From: Streptomyces microflavus | GTDB taxonomy: Bacteria; Actinomycetota; Actinomycetes; Streptomycetales; Streptomycetaceae | Direction of reading: 5' to 3' | NCBI RefSeq assembly: GCF_014650075.1 | Contig: NZ_BMUG01000006.1 | Coordinates: 124,001-188,000, forward strand | DNA length: 64,000 nt | Part shown: piece after piece, positions 1 through 8,839 of the stretch | How the letters are laid out: the number at the start of each line of letters is the position of its first letter | Numbering within the stretch: position 1 is the first letter of the stretch | Notes under the pieces: model-generated | Told to the model about the DNA's origin: nothing | The model's database searches: none | Seen by the model: only the letters and a program-made list of their open reading frames with translations | Translations under genes and position numbers: made by a program

Positions 1-1
1 C

Positions 2-478
2 CCCTCGCAGCAACTGGCCCGGCTCGACCAGGAGTCGACCCGGACGCTCGTGGACGGGGCCCGGTACCTCTTCACCAACGCGTACGAGAGCGCGCTGCTG
101 CAACAGCGGACCGGGTGGAGCGAGGCCGAGGTGCTGGCCCGCGTCGGCGTCTGGATCGTCACCCGGGGCGCCGACGGCGTCTCGATCCTGACCGCCGGCG
201 GGCCCGCCGAACAGGTGCCCGCCGTCGCGACGGACCAGGCCGTCGATCCCACCGGGGTGGGCGACGCCTTCCGGGCCGGCTTCCTCGCCGGACTCTCCCG
301 GGGGCTGCCGCACCGCCGCGCCGCCCAACTGGGCTGCGCCCTGGCGACGATCGTCCTGGAATCCTCCGGCACCCAGGAGTACAAGCTGCTCCCCTGGGAC
401 CTGTCGGAGCGGCTGACGCGGGCCTACGGGTCCGAGGCGGCGGCGGACACCGGCGCCTGGCCCGGGGAGCCGGTGTGA
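2..478 (+). CDS. PfkB-family kinase, adenosine kinase type (partial, 5' end outside window)
   Basis: The reading frame is already open at base 2, so the N-terminal half lies outside the window. The visible part has the PfkB C-terminal signature DPTGVGDAFRAGFL, whose Asp is the catalytic base, preceded by TNAYE and followed by GTQEY. That trio resembles mycobacterial adenosine kinase (from memory) more than fructokinases. The enzyme would phosphorylate adenosine to AMP in the cytoplasm, removing a product of S-adenosylhomocysteine hydrolysis. It shares a GTGA overlap with metF, which fits a methyl-cycle operon. Another sugar or nucleoside kinase of the PfkB family remains possible. Confidence 0.8.
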   Translation, partial: PSQQLARLDQESTRTLVDGARYLFTNAYESALLQQRTGWSEAEVLARVGVWIVTRGADGVSILTAGGPAEQVPAVATDQAVDPTGVGDAFRAGFLAGLSRGLPHRRAAQLGCALATIVLESSGTQEYKLLPWDLSERLTRAYGSEAAADTGAWPGEPV

Positions 479-1377
479 GCGGCCTGCGCGAGCTGCTCGC
501 CGCCGGAACCCGTTCCTTCTCCTTCGAGTTCTTCCCGGCCAGGACCGAGGCGGGCGCGGCCGGCCTGTGGGAGGTGGTCCGCCGGATCGAGGCGTTCGCC
601 CCGAGCTTCGTCTCCGTCACCTACGGGGCCGGGGGCTCGTCCCGGGACCGTACGGTCGAGCTGACGAACCGGATCGCGGCCGAGACCACCCTGCGCCCGG
701 TCGCCCACCTCACGGCGGTGGCGCACTCGGTCGCCGAACTGCGGCATGTGATCGGCCAGTACGCGGACGCCGGCGTCCGGGACGTGCTGGCCCTGCGGGG
801 GGACCCGCCGGGCGACCCGAACGCGCCCTGGATCCCGCACCCGGACGGCTTCTCCCACGCCTGGGAACTGGTGAAGCTGGTACGGGAATCGGGGGCGTTC
901 AGCGTCGGCGTGGCCGCGTTCCCCGAGCGCCATCCGCGCTCCGCCGACTGGGAGTCCGACGTACGGCACTTCGTGGCCAAGTGCCGCGCGGGCGCGGACT
1001 ACGCGGTCACCCAGATGTTCTTCCGGGCCGAGGACTACCTGCGGCTGCGGGACCGGGTCGTGGCGGCGGGGTGCGACACCCCGGTCATCCCCGCGATCAT
1101 GCCGGCCACGGACCCCCGGCAGATCGCCCGGTTCGCCGAGCTGAGCGGGGCCACCTTCCCCGACGACCTGGCCCGGCGCCTCCACGCGGCGGGTGGCGGG
1201 GAGGAGGGGAGGCGGATCGGCATCGACTTCGCGGTGGCCATGGCCGAGAAGCTGCTCGCCGAGGGCGCACCCGGCCTGCACTACATCACGCTCAACCGGT
1301 CCTCGCCGACCTCGGAGATCCACCGCGAGCTGCTCGGCTCCGCCCTGACCGCACCCGCCCTGACGGCCCACGCCTGA
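475..1377 (+). CDS. metF: methylenetetrahydrofolate reductase
   Basis: This 300-aa protein has the usual length for bacterial MetF. It reduces 5,10-methylene-THF to 5-methyl-THF with FAD and supplies methionine synthase. Visible family blocks are the N-terminal SFEFFPARTEAG (Glu of the FEFFP motif), VSVTYGAGGSSRDRT, VLALRGDPP, the flavin-site block AVTQMFF and the C-terminal GLHYITLNRS. The start is the GTG at 475, which overlaps the TGA of the upstream kinase (GTGA), so the two are translationally coupled. The adenosine kinase partner and methyl-THF production together point to SAM-cycle support. Confidence 0.95.
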   Translation: MSGLRELLAAGTRSFSFEFFPARTEAGAAGLWEVVRRIEAFAPSFVSVTYGAGGSSRDRTVELTNRIAAETTLRPVAHLTAVAHSVAELRHVIGQYADAGVRDVLALRGDPPGDPNAPWIPHPDGFSHAWELVKLVRESGAFSVGVAAFPERHPRSADWESDVRHFVAKCRAGADYAVTQMFFRAEDYLRLRDRVVAAGCDTPVIPAIMPATDPRQIARFAELSGATFPDDLARRLHAAGGGEEGRRIGIDFAVAMAEKLLAEGAPGLHYITLNRSSPTSEIHRELLGSALTAPALTAHA

Positions 1378-1384
1378 GCCACCA

Positions 1385-1410
1385 CCGCGGCCGGGGCGCC
1401 CCGGCCGCGG
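1385..1410. terminator. bidirectional terminator between metF and the LysR gene
   Basis: A perfect palindrome with 12-bp arms and a 2-nt centre (CCGCGGCCGGGG / CCCCGGCCGCGG) fills the short gap between two convergent genes. No U tract follows on the plus strand, as is common in Streptomyces. Confidence 0.75.
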
Positions 1411-2286
1411 TCACTCCGGCCCGATGCCCAGCAGCTCCAGGAACGCGGTGGCCGCCGGGGTGAGGCTCTCGCGGCCCCAGATCACGTACTCGGCCCGGGA
1501 CGGCGCGTCCGTGACCTCGATCGTGACCAGGCCGGTCAGCCCGGCGACGTACGCGGGCGGGAGCAGCGCCACACCCAGGCCCGCGCCGACCAGCCGGGCC
1601 AGGTAGTCCGCGTTGGTCACCTCGAACGGCACCTCGCGGGTGAGGCCGGCGGCGGTGAAGGCCAGATCGGACTGGGCCCGGCCCGCGGTCTTCGCCGGCA
1701 GGTCCACGAACACCTCCGACGACAGCCGGCGCAGGTCGACCGAGGTCTCGCCGGCGAGGGGATGGTCCGGGGAGACCACGGCCACCAGCCGCTCCCGGGC
1801 CAGCTCCCGCGCCAGGACGCCCTGGGGGCGGGCCGTGACCGGGATGCCGAGGAAGGCCACCTCGATCTCGCCCAGCTTCACCTGCTCGACGAGCTCGTTG
1901 CTCGCTCCCACACCGAGGCTGATCCGCGCCTTCGGATGGAGCTGGTGGAACTTCTTGAGGACGGTGGGAATGTCCACGGCGGCGACGGTGGGGATCAGCC
2001 CCACCGCCAGGCGCCCGCGCACCTCCCCGACAGCCGCCGCGACCTCGGCGGCGGCCCGCTCCGCCGCATCCAGGCACTGGCGGGCGACGGGCAGGAAGGC
2101 CGCGCCCGCCGGGGTCAGCCGGACCCGGCGGCTGGTGCGTTCGAAGAGCCGCGCACCCAGTTCGTTCTCCAGGCGCGCGATCTGGTGGCTGAGCGCGGAC
2201 TGGACCACCAGACAGCGCTGGGCGGCCCTCGTGAAGTTGTTCGTCTCGGCCACCGCGATCACGTAACGCATCTGCTGGAGCTCCAT
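1411..2286 (-). CDS. LysR-family transcriptional regulator
   Basis: This 291-aa protein has the LysR layout. The N-terminal winged HTH (about residues 1-60) starts MELQQMRYVIAVAETNNFTR and contains QSALSHQIARLENELGARLF. A type 2 periplasmic-binding-like effector domain follows (about 90-290). I place the start at 2286 because the family nearly always begins a few residues before the LRYFV-like motif; an upstream in-frame ATG at 2373 would add an atypical 29-aa tail. The gene is divergent from the DsbA-fold gene at 2550, the usual arrangement for a LysR target. The ligand cannot be told from sequence. Confidence 0.9.
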   Translation of the reverse strand: MELQQMRYVIAVAETNNFTRAAQRCLVVQSALSHQIARLENELGARLFERTSRRVRLTPAGAAFLPVARQCLDAAERAAAEVAAAVGEVRGRLAVGLIPTVAAVDIPTVLKKFHQLHPKARISLGVGASNELVEQVKLGEIEVAFLGIPVTARPQGVLARELARERLVAVVSPDHPLAGETSVDLRRLSSEVFVDLPAKTAGRAQSDLAFTAAGLTREVPFEVTNADYLARLVGAGLGVALLPPAYVAGLTGLVTIEVTDAPSRAEYVIWGRESLTPAATAFLELLGIGPE

Positions 2287-2549
2287 GGATCCATCGTGAT
2301 ACGAGATCCATCGGGTGACAAGCATGTGTTGGACTGATTGATACCCCCGGCCCGACACTGGTGGGGACCGCACACGGCAGGAACGCCCTCGGGCCCCTTC
2401 AGCCGGGCGAGCCCGTGATCAGGGCCCCTCCGGCATGCCCGGAAGCCGCTCCCGCCACAGCCCCCTCATCTCCCGCACCTGGGCGCACACCGCCGAGGCA
2501 TGCCTTCGCGCGCCCTCGTGCCGCGACACCGAAAGGACGAGCGACCGCC
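2287..2549. promoter_or_regulatory. divergent intergenic region with GATCCATCG direct repeat
   Basis: The sequence right upstream of the LysR start carries GATCCATCG twice, 17 bp apart (about 2288-2313), around the small palindrome TCGTGATACGA. This placement suits autoregulation and control of the divergent oxidoreductase gene. The rest, to 2549, shows no gene I can support. Operator function is inferred. Confidence 0.4.
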
Positions 2550-3191
2550 ATGAGCACCACGCCACCGCGTTCCGAGACGACCGTCGCCGACATCTGGGTG
2601 GACCCCCGCTGCCCCTGGGCGTGGATCACCTCACGCTGGATGCTGGAGGTGGAGCAGGTCCGGCCGCTGGAAACCCGTTTCCACATCATGAGCCTGTCGG
2701 TCCTCAACGAGGGCCGCGAGGTCCCGGAGAAGTACCGCCAGGGCATGATCGACGGCTGGGCCTGCGTGCGCGTGTGCGTCGCGGCGCAGCAGCGCCACGG
2801 CAACGAGGTGCTGCGCCCCCTGTACAACGCCATGGGCCGGCTGATCCACCACGACAAGGCCGGGCTCGGCCCCGACATGATCAGCGCCGCCCTGGCGGAG
2901 GCGGGTCTGCCCGCCGACCTGATCGAGGCCGGGGAGGACACCTCCTGGGACGAGCCGCTGCGCGCCGAACACCACCAGGGGATGGACCCGGTCGGCTCCG
3001 AGGTCGGCACCCCCGTCATCCACGTACCCGGCCCGGACGGGAAGCCGCTGGCGTTCTTCGGCCCCGTGCTCACCCCCGCCCCCCGTGGCGAGGCCGCCGG
3101 AACGCTCTGGGACGGGGTGCTGGCCGTGGCGAGCATCGACGGCTTCTTCGAGCTGAAGCGCGGCCGTGACCGCGACCCGATCTTCGACTGA
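2550..3191 (+). CDS. DsbA-fold oxidoreductase, Rv2466c-like (mycothiol-dependent nitroreductase family)
   Basis: The 213-aa protein begins with a thioredoxin-fold strand, VADIWVDPRCPWAWITSRW, then a helical insertion and the C-terminal block GTPVIHVPGPDGKP ... FFGPVLTPAP, the cis-Pro region of DsbA/FrnE-like proteins. This matches the actinobacterial family typified by M. tuberculosis Rv2466c, a mycothiol-dependent reductase. Rv2466c has a CPWC active site; here it is CPWA, so only the nucleophilic Cys remains and a monothiol mechanism is expected. The start is ATG 2550; upstream in-frame starts lack a ribosome site. The gene is divergent from a LysR regulator. The substrate is unknown. Confidence 0.8.
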   Translation: MSTTPPRSETTVADIWVDPRCPWAWITSRWMLEVEQVRPLETRFHIMSLSVLNEGREVPEKYRQGMIDGWACVRVCVAAQQRHGNEVLRPLYNAMGRLIHHDKAGLGPDMISAALAEAGLPADLIEAGEDTSWDEPLRAEHHQGMDPVGSEVGTPVIHVPGPDGKPLAFFGPVLTPAPRGEAAGTLWDGVLAVASIDGFFELKRGRDRDPIFD

Positions 3192-3245
3192 GCCGGCTGT
3201 ACGGACGTCGGGGGCCCTGATGGTTCCTGCGGGATTCGAGGCAAG

Positions 3246-4199
3246 ATGAAGAGCAGACAGAACGTACTCACGGCGGCTGTGACCGGCCTGGCTCCGGCGG
3301 TCTGGGGCAGCACCTACCTGGTGACCACCGAGCTGTTGCCACCGGACCGGCCGCTCCTGGCGACCACCATGCGGGCCCTGCCCGGCGGCCTGCTCCTGCT
3401 GGCCCTCGGGCGGAAGCTTCCCGTCGGTGTCTGGTGGTGGCGCGCCCTGATCCTGGGCGTGCTGAACATCGGCGCCTTCAACTTCCTGCTCTTCTTCGCG
3501 GCCTACCGGCTGCCGGGCGGCATCGCCGCCATGATCATGTCGGCCCAGCCCATGTTCGTCGTGGTCCTCGCCGCCCTCTTCCTCGGGGAGAGGATCAGAG
3601 CCATCCACGCCCTGGCCTGGGCCATGGGCGTCGCGGGGGTGGTGCTCCTGGTCTTCAGGGGCACGGCATCCCTCGACACCCTCGGAGTGCTCGCCGCGGT
3701 CGGCGGAGCACTGTGCATGGCCCTGGGCATCACGCTGACCAAACGGTGGGGCCGGCCGGAGGACGTCGGAGTGCTGACGTTCACCGGCTGGCAACTCACC
3801 GCGGGCGGCCTGGTCCTGCTGCCGTTCTGGCTGGCACTGGAAGACCTCCCCGACACGTTCACCGGCTCCAACATCATCGGATTCGCCTACCTCATCACCT
3901 TCGGCGCGGTCCTGAGCTACATGGTCTGGTTCCGCGGCATCGGGCGGCTACCCGCCGTCGCGGTCTCCTTCCTCGCCCTGGGCAGCCCCGTCGTGGCGAC
4001 GCTGCTGGGCTATCTCGTCAAGGACGAGACGCTGTCCGTCCTGCAGATCGTCGGCATGGCCGTCATCTTCGCGGCCATCGTGCTCGGCCAGCCGCGCGCT
4101 CCGCGGCCGAAGCCGGGGGAGACCTCCCCCGCCCCACCCGGTACCACCGTCTCGCAAGTCCCCGACCAACCCGCTCTGGAACAGGAACGCAGCGGATAA
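3246..4199 (+). CDS. EamA/DMT-family transporter
   Basis: The 317-aa protein is very hydrophobic, with about ten membrane segments and two EamA repeats. The first repeat opens APAVWGSTYLVTTELLPP and contains ALFLGERIRAIHALAWAMGVAGVVLL; the second ends LLGYLVKDETLSVLQIVGMAVI. The conserved L(G/K)-E pattern near the end of each repeat is typical of drug/metabolite exporters in the plasma membrane. A GAGG ribosome site sits 5 nt before ATG 3246. The tail after residue 285 is proline-rich and cytosolic. Substrate unknown; metabolite export is the usual role. Confidence 0.88.
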   Translation: MKSRQNVLTAAVTGLAPAVWGSTYLVTTELLPPDRPLLATTMRALPGGLLLLALGRKLPVGVWWWRALILGVLNIGAFNFLLFFAAYRLPGGIAAMIMSAQPMFVVVLAALFLGERIRAIHALAWAMGVAGVVLLVFRGTASLDTLGVLAAVGGALCMALGITLTKRWGRPEDVGVLTFTGWQLTAGGLVLLPFWLALEDLPDTFTGSNIIGFAYLITFGAVLSYMVWFRGIGRLPAVAVSFLALGSPVVATLLGYLVKDETLSVLQIVGMAVIFAAIVLGQPRAPRPKPGETSPAPPGTTVSQVPDQPALEQERSG

Positions 4200-4295
4200 C
4201 GGCGGGCGCACCGTCCCTCGCCATGGACTCCCCGCCGGATCCCGGCGGCCCGAGGCATGCGCGTACCCACGCCTGACCACATCCGGAGAGATGAC

Positions 4296-5507
4296 ATGAC
4301 CATTCAAGAAGAGACCAACCCACCCGCCACGTCGCAGAATCAGGTGTCCCCGGCCAGGGGATGGCTGGGCGTGGCCGCCATCACCGCCAGCCTGTTCGTC
4401 TTCCTCACCACGGAACTGATGCCGATCGGCCTTCTCACCCCGCTCAGTGAGAGCCTCAACGTCTCGGTCGGCGCGGCCGGTCTCATGGTCACGGCGCAGG
4501 GCATCGCGGCCGGCCTCGGGGTTCCGTTCATCGTGGCGTGGAGCCGGCGCGTCAACCGGCGCAAGCTGCTCGTCACGCTGCTGGCCGTGCTGGCCATCGG
4601 CAACCTGATCACCTCGATCGCCCCGAACTACCCGCTGATCCTGGGCACCCGCCTGATCATGGGCTTCGCCAGCGGTGTCTTCTGGGCCATCGGTGTCACC
4701 ATGGCCATGCGGATCGTCCCGGAGAAGCACGCCAACCGGGCCGCCGCCGTCGTGATGTCCGGCATCTCCATCGCCACCGTCGTCGGCATCCCGCTCGGCA
4801 CCCTGCTGGAGAGCGCCAGCGACTGGCGCACCACGTTCCTCATCTGGTCCGCCCTGAGCGCCGTCGTCTTCATCGCGGTCGCCGTCACCGTCCCGTCGCT
4901 GCCCTCGGCCAACGCGGTCTCGGTCCGCGAGGTCTTCACCCTGCCGCTGAAGAACGTGCAGCTGCGGGTGGTCCTGATCATGGTCGTGTTCTTCGTCCTC
5001 GGCCACTTCGGCGCCTACACGTTCGTCCGCCCCTACCTGGAGGAGAGCACCTCCGCCACCGTCGGCTTCATCACCGTCGTCCTCATCGTCTTCGGTATCG
5101 GTGGCGCGGTCGGCAACTTCATCGGCGGACACACCGTCAACAAGAGCCTCCGCGGCAGCTTCATCGTGGGCGGCCTCATCATGGTCGCCTCGCTCGTCCT
5201 GCTGCTGACCATCGGCGCCAACAAGGTCGGCGTGATCATCGCGATGACCCTCTGGGGCCTCGCCTTCGGTGTCGTCCAGCTCAGCCAGATCAACATGACG
5301 CTCTCGGCCGCACCCCAGCAGTTCGAGGCCGCGATGTCGCTCAACACGATGGCCTACAACACCTGCATCGCCCTCGGCGCCCTGATCGGCGGCCTGTTCG
5401 CCGACCACGTGGGAGTGTCGAGCGTCGTCTGGTTCGGCATCGTCCTGGTCGCTCTCGCCGTGATCCTCCGCTCCGTCACCGGCCGCGGAACCGCGCCGGC
5501 GAGCTGA
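4296..5507 (+). CDS. MFS transporter, DHA1-like efflux family
   Basis: This 403-aa protein has about twelve membrane helices. The family mark is ELMPIGLLTPLSESLNVSVG in helix 1, a variant of the motif of AraJ/CmlA-type sugar-efflux and drug-efflux carriers. Next comes AWSRRVNRRKLLV (motif A region in loop 2-3), then RLIMGFASGVFWAIG (motif C-like). The start is ATG 4296 after GGAGAG (about 6 nt); an in-frame GTG/ATG further up at 4257 lacks a better site. It lies 96 bp after the EamA exporter on the same strand and may be co-transcribed. Confidence 0.88.
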   Translation: MTIQEETNPPATSQNQVSPARGWLGVAAITASLFVFLTTELMPIGLLTPLSESLNVSVGAAGLMVTAQGIAAGLGVPFIVAWSRRVNRRKLLVTLLAVLAIGNLITSIAPNYPLILGTRLIMGFASGVFWAIGVTMAMRIVPEKHANRAAAVVMSGISIATVVGIPLGTLLESASDWRTTFLIWSALSAVVFIAVAVTVPSLPSANAVSVREVFTLPLKNVQLRVVLIMVVFFVLGHFGAYTFVRPYLEESTSATVGFITVVLIVFGIGGAVGNFIGGHTVNKSLRGSFIVGGLIMVASLVLLLTIGANKVGVIIAMTLWGLAFGVVQLSQINMTLSAAPQQFEAAMSLNTMAYNTCIALGALIGGLFADHVGVSSVVWFGIVLVALAVILRSVTGRGTAPAS

Positions 5508-5918
5508 CCCCTCCCGACCACCGGAGCGCGGTCCGGTCCCGCCCTCGCCCCGAGGACGGGACCGGGAAACGGACGTCGCGCACAACCCCCGCCGCGATGA
5601 CCCGCACCGCATTCGGTGCAGTGGGCGCGTGCTCCGCCGAAGACGGCGGAGCACGCGCCCTTTTCGTTCCCGCCCGGTACAGGCGGCTTCACACCATTTG
5701 ATGGGTCACCCTCTGGAGCGCCCATGGATTCATTGTGACCGTCACCGGTGAATCCGGTACGTCGGAATTCTTTGTGTCCACTGCTACCAGCGGTGGGGCC
5801 TACAGGTCGTTCCGCTTGGACACTGACGGAAGAATCGGTACTCACATCAACGGGATGAGGGGCAGGGGTGCGGCGGTCCGCAAATGGGCGATAGGGTCCC
5901 CGGTGGGAGTATCTCGAC
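5508..5918. other. intergenic region, no supported gene
   Basis: It holds the strong terminator at 5623-5664 and then about 250 bp with weak coding character on the plus strand (a 63-codon frame from 5735). That frame has no convincing ribosome site and no family I recognise. A GGGAG at 5905-5910 probably serves the next gene. Confidence 0.5.
5623..5664 (+). terminator. rho-independent terminator after the MFS gene
   Basis: The 17-bp perfect stem GGGCGCGTGCTCCGCCG / CGGCGGAGCACGCGCCC has a 4-nt AAGA loop and is followed by TTTTCGTT. It ends the exporter transcript and marks the end of the left core block. Confidence 0.9.
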
Positions 5919-6398
5919 GTGGTTGAGGCGGAACGTATGACTGGCAGTAGCTCCTACGCGAGTCACCCGGAATACCTTCCGGATTTCATGAACGACCGCC
6001 GCGACGATGACGGTCGCCAGGTCGTGAAGTTGGATCTCGCAGAGAACCACGAACTGGCATCGGCCACCCTGAGCAGGTTTCCTGCTGCCACCGGTGACGT
6101 GATCGACTTCGAAACCGTTTCGTTCGAAGAGCGCCTCTGGTGGGACGACGAGGAGCACTGGACGAAGATGGCTTCGGAGCTTCTTTCCTCGTACGTACAG
6201 AGGGGGGAGCGAGTCGCCATCATTTGGGGAAACTATGTGATGCCGACCGTGACCATGCCTGCGGATGTCGCAGTGCGGCACGCGCAGGACATCCTCGACG
6301 CCGGGCCGCACTTCTGGATTCATCCGCTCGGCGGTTCGGTGCTCATCGAATGTCTGATGGACGGACAGGTGACGATCGTGACTGTTCCGTCGGCCTGA
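5919..6398 (+). CDS. hypothetical protein (159 aa)
   Basis: I do not recognise this family. The protein is soluble, without signal peptide or membrane segments, and rich in acidic and aromatic residues (ERLWWDDEEHWTKMASELL, then RVAIIWGNYVMPTVTMP). Its third-position GC is lower than that of the flanking core genes, in keeping with horizontally acquired DNA. The start may be GTG 5919 (GGGAG 9 nt upstream) or ATG 5937. Size and composition would suit a small accessory or immunity-type protein, but nothing in the sequence proves this. Confidence 0.55.
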   Translation: MVEAERMTGSSSYASHPEYLPDFMNDRRDDDGRQVVKLDLAENHELASATLSRFPAATGDVIDFETVSFEERLWWDDEEHWTKMASELLSSYVQRGERVAIIWGNYVMPTVTMPADVAVRHAQDILDAGPHFWIHPLGGSVLIECLMDGQVTIVTVPSA

Positions 6399-6689
6399 GC
6401 CCTGCGTACGGCAGTGACCGCCGATACCGAGAACCGTGCGGTACCGGCAGACATCGGCCCGTGCTGCAGCGGCTGTTGCTGTTCGCGCTCCCGTCGCTTA
6501 GCCGACCCGCACGGAATTCCCTACGCTCCCAAGGCTTTCGGCCGCGCGGTGCGTCGGCATCCGCCTGGTCGGCCTGTCCGGTCCCAGCCGCAGGTGTGGT
6601 GAGAAGACGGCCCGGCACGGCCTCTGTGGTGCGTCCGGCGCCTGACCGATTGAGCAGCAGGTCGGACAGGGTGGGGCGGCATCTGCATG

Positions 6690-6875
6690 TCAGATGTCGC
6701 CGCCGTCCAGGATTACCTTCACCTGCTTGGCGACTGCGGAGGTGTCCACACTCTGTGCACCGCCGGTCGAGCACGAGGCCGAGGCAGTCCCGGCACCGAT
6801 GCCAAGGATCGGAAGCGCCAACAGCAGTGGTCCGGTGGCGCACAGACGGACGAGGGCTCCGGTCGTCTTCTTCAT
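6690..6875 (-). pseudogene. N-terminal stump of a secreted cell-wall-hydrolase-type protein (61 aa)
   Basis: A GAAGGG ribosome site precedes an ATG and a Sec signal peptide of about 33 residues (MKKTTG ... GIGAGTASA, cut before SCSTGG). The mature part is only 28 residues: SCSTGGAQSVDTSAVAKQVK, then VILDGGDI and stop. From memory, this opening is the N-terminus of peptidoglycan hydrolases carried by Streptomyces integrative elements, which continue for several hundred residues. It therefore looks like a truncated remnant rather than a complete small secreted peptide, though that alternative is not excluded. Confidence 0.5.
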
Positions 6876-7449
6876 CGCCGCCCTTCAGCACGACGGCGGT
6901 GCCGACCAGGTGACGGGGGCGGGACGGGGCGCGGGTGTGTCAGGGCATGCTGCATCGCAGCGGCTCCTCGGTGTTCGTAGGAGGCGCGGTGCCGACTTCT
7001 CGTGCAAAGCCGTCGGCACCGCGCCGATGTGCATCCGCCTCTCGGCGGGCCCGGGTCAGAGAAGTTGGTAGCTGCCGGATGCCGGTTTCAGGTCACACGC
7101 GGCAGCCAGCCGCGCTCGTAATCTCAGGCAAATCACAGGGGCCTCCTCACGGCGCTCGCGGACAGATGGGCAACATGCCTCCGACGCCGCCCGATTGGAC
7201 GAGACTGCACGGATAAGCACAGCTCAACGGAGGTGGAGCAGCGCTCCTTCCTGGTGACACGGCGAGACAGTAGACCGGGATTCCGGCCGCACCAAACGAC
7301 TGCCATCCAGGGGCCCGAAGCAGGGAGCCACCTCGCTAGGCGCGGCCGGAATTCGCCGTTAACCTCCGCTGCAACCTCGCACCGGATGCACGCCGTTGAG
7401 TGCTGCCCGGAGCAGGTCCAGACTCCGCCGCGCCCGAAAAGAGGCCCCC
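6876..7449. other. gene-free stretch between two element remnants
   Basis: No frame here shows a family I know or a good ribosome site, and I see no tRNA cloverleaf. It lies between the truncated secreted protein and the broken methyltransferase, so it is probably decayed mobile-element DNA. Confidence 0.4.
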
Positions 7450-8196
7450 ATGAGCTACACGCTGCACCGAGGCGATGCCCTGACCGTCCTGAAGTCCCTC
7501 CCGGACGAGAGCGTCCAGGCGGTGATCACCGATCCGCCGTACAACTCCGGAGGCCGCACCAGCTCCGATCGAACCGGCCGCACCGCACGTGCCAAGTACG
7601 TCACGAGCAACTCAGCCCACGACCTCGCCAACTTCCCGGGCGAGAACCGCGACCAGCGCTCCTACCGCTCCTGGCTCACCGAACTGCTCACCGAGGCGTA
7701 CCGGGCCTCGACCGAGCACGCGGTCGCGATGGTCTTCACCGACTGGCGACAGGAGCCGACCACCTCCGACGCCCTGCAGATGGCGGGGTGGACCTGGAGC
7801 GGCACGATTCCGTGGATTAAGCCGTCCAGCCGGCCCCACAAGGGCGGGCCGAAGTAGGACTCGGCGTTCATCATCTGGGGCGTCAAGGGATCCCTCGACA
7901 ACACCCGCGACCTCTACCTGCCGGGCCACTACATCGCCTCCCAGTCCCGCAAGGGCCGGGTTCACATCACCCAGAAGCCGGTCGAGGTCATGCAGCAGCT
8001 CGTCCAGGTCTGCCCCGAGGGCGGCACCGTCCTCGACCCGTTCACGGGCAGCGGCTCCACCGGGGTCGCAGCTCTGCGCGAGGAACGCCGCTTCGTGGGC
8101 GTCGAGTTGTCCGCGCACTACGCCGACGTCGCCGAGGAGCGGCTGCGGGCCGAACTGACGAAGGTCGACTTCGAGCTGGCCGGACCGGAGGCATGA
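7450..8196 (+). pseudogene. beta-class site-specific DNA methyltransferase with in-frame amber stop
   Basis: The frame starts at ATG 7450 (MSYTLHRGDALTVLKSLPDE). It has catalytic motif IV DPPY at residues 28-31 and the SAM-binding motif FTGSGSTG near 198-205, the order of beta-class N6-adenine/N4-cytosine methyltransferases common in actinophages and integrative elements. A TAG at 7855-7857 (codon 136) splits it, yet the same frame continues as DSAFIIWGVKGSLDNTRDLY through motif I to 8196 with no other lesion. A single C-to-T change from CAG would explain it. Without suppression the SAM site is lost, so the product should be inactive. Confidence 0.85.
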
Positions 8197-8242
8197 GCGT
8201 GAGATCGAAGAGAGGCCAGGGCCGGCGGCCCACAGACGCCAG

Positions 8243-8288
8243 AGGGGCGGCTGGAGCATCGACTAACCGATGCACCAGCCGCCCCCCT
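8243..8288. terminator. bidirectional terminator between methyltransferase and DUF5655 fragment
   Basis: An inverted repeat, AGGGGCGGCTGG-A-GCATCG against CGATGC-A-CCAGCCGCC plus a C run, has only one internal mismatch and a 6-nt loop. It sits between convergent genes. Confidence 0.75.
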
Positions 8289-8294
8289 GTTACG

Positions 8295-8600
8295 TCAGGC
8301 CGCCTCGAACGCCCGGCGGATCAGCGGTGCCGCCTTCTCCAAGTCGGCTGCCGAGACGACGCGGGCCTCCAGGTCACCGGTCCCGAGGTGCCCGACGCCG
8401 CGCATGTCCCGGGTGAAGCCCTCCTCCTCCAGTTCGACCGTGTCCGGGTCGAGTCTGAGGTACACCAGGATCGCCTCGTGCTTCGGACGGAAGATCACCG
8501 ACGCCACGTTCACCAGCCGTCGGTAAGCGATGTAGTGCCGCAGCGGCGCCACCTCCACCTCACCCCAAGCCGTGAGCGCCTCGTTCAGATCCGCGTACAA
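8295..8600 (-). pseudogene. DUF5655-domain protein, N-terminally truncated remnant
   Basis: The 101 residues match a C-terminal DUF5655 domain: PLRHYIAYRRLVNVASVIF, LVYLRLDPDTVE, GFTRDMRGVGHLGTGDLEA, then a C-terminal helix ADLEKAAPLIRRAF. The domain occurs at the end of longer proteins in restriction and defence settings; its biochemical role is not known to me. The only start is a TTG at 8600. The frame stays open upstream for at least 15 codons, and 8601-8839 carries coding-like pieces in other frames, so the N-terminal part has probably decayed. Confidence 0.55.
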
Positions 8601-8839
8601 GCCACGCAGAAACTCGGCACGGCCCCGCCATCCGCAGTGAAGGATCCGCCGGAACCGTCAGAACGCGGTCGACCGCCGTAACCCGATCCGGCCTCGGCGA
8701 GACGAGGAAGCACTCGGGAAGCCGGTCACGGAATCCACGAGCAACAGCCCAGAAGGGCACCGTCGAAGGTCCGGTAGAGGACCAGGTCGATCCGCTCGGG
8801 CAGCCTCTGCACGGCCATCCGGATCGGTTCATGCGAACG

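Noticed and set aside
5735..5926. A 63-aa gene with text EFFVSTATSGGAYRSFRLDT
   Set aside because: No ribosome site and no known family; it runs into the start of the next gene. It may be a fossil but cannot be supported.
7855..7857. Programmed recoding (such as pyrrolysine) at the methyltransferase TAG
   Set aside because: Streptomyces has no known pyrrolysine system, and no recoding element is visible; a point mutation is simpler.
8601..8839. A 90-aa minus-strand gene upstream of the DUF5655 fragment
   Set aside because: Coding-like pieces appear in more than one frame with stops between them; it is probably decayed DNA rather than a gene.
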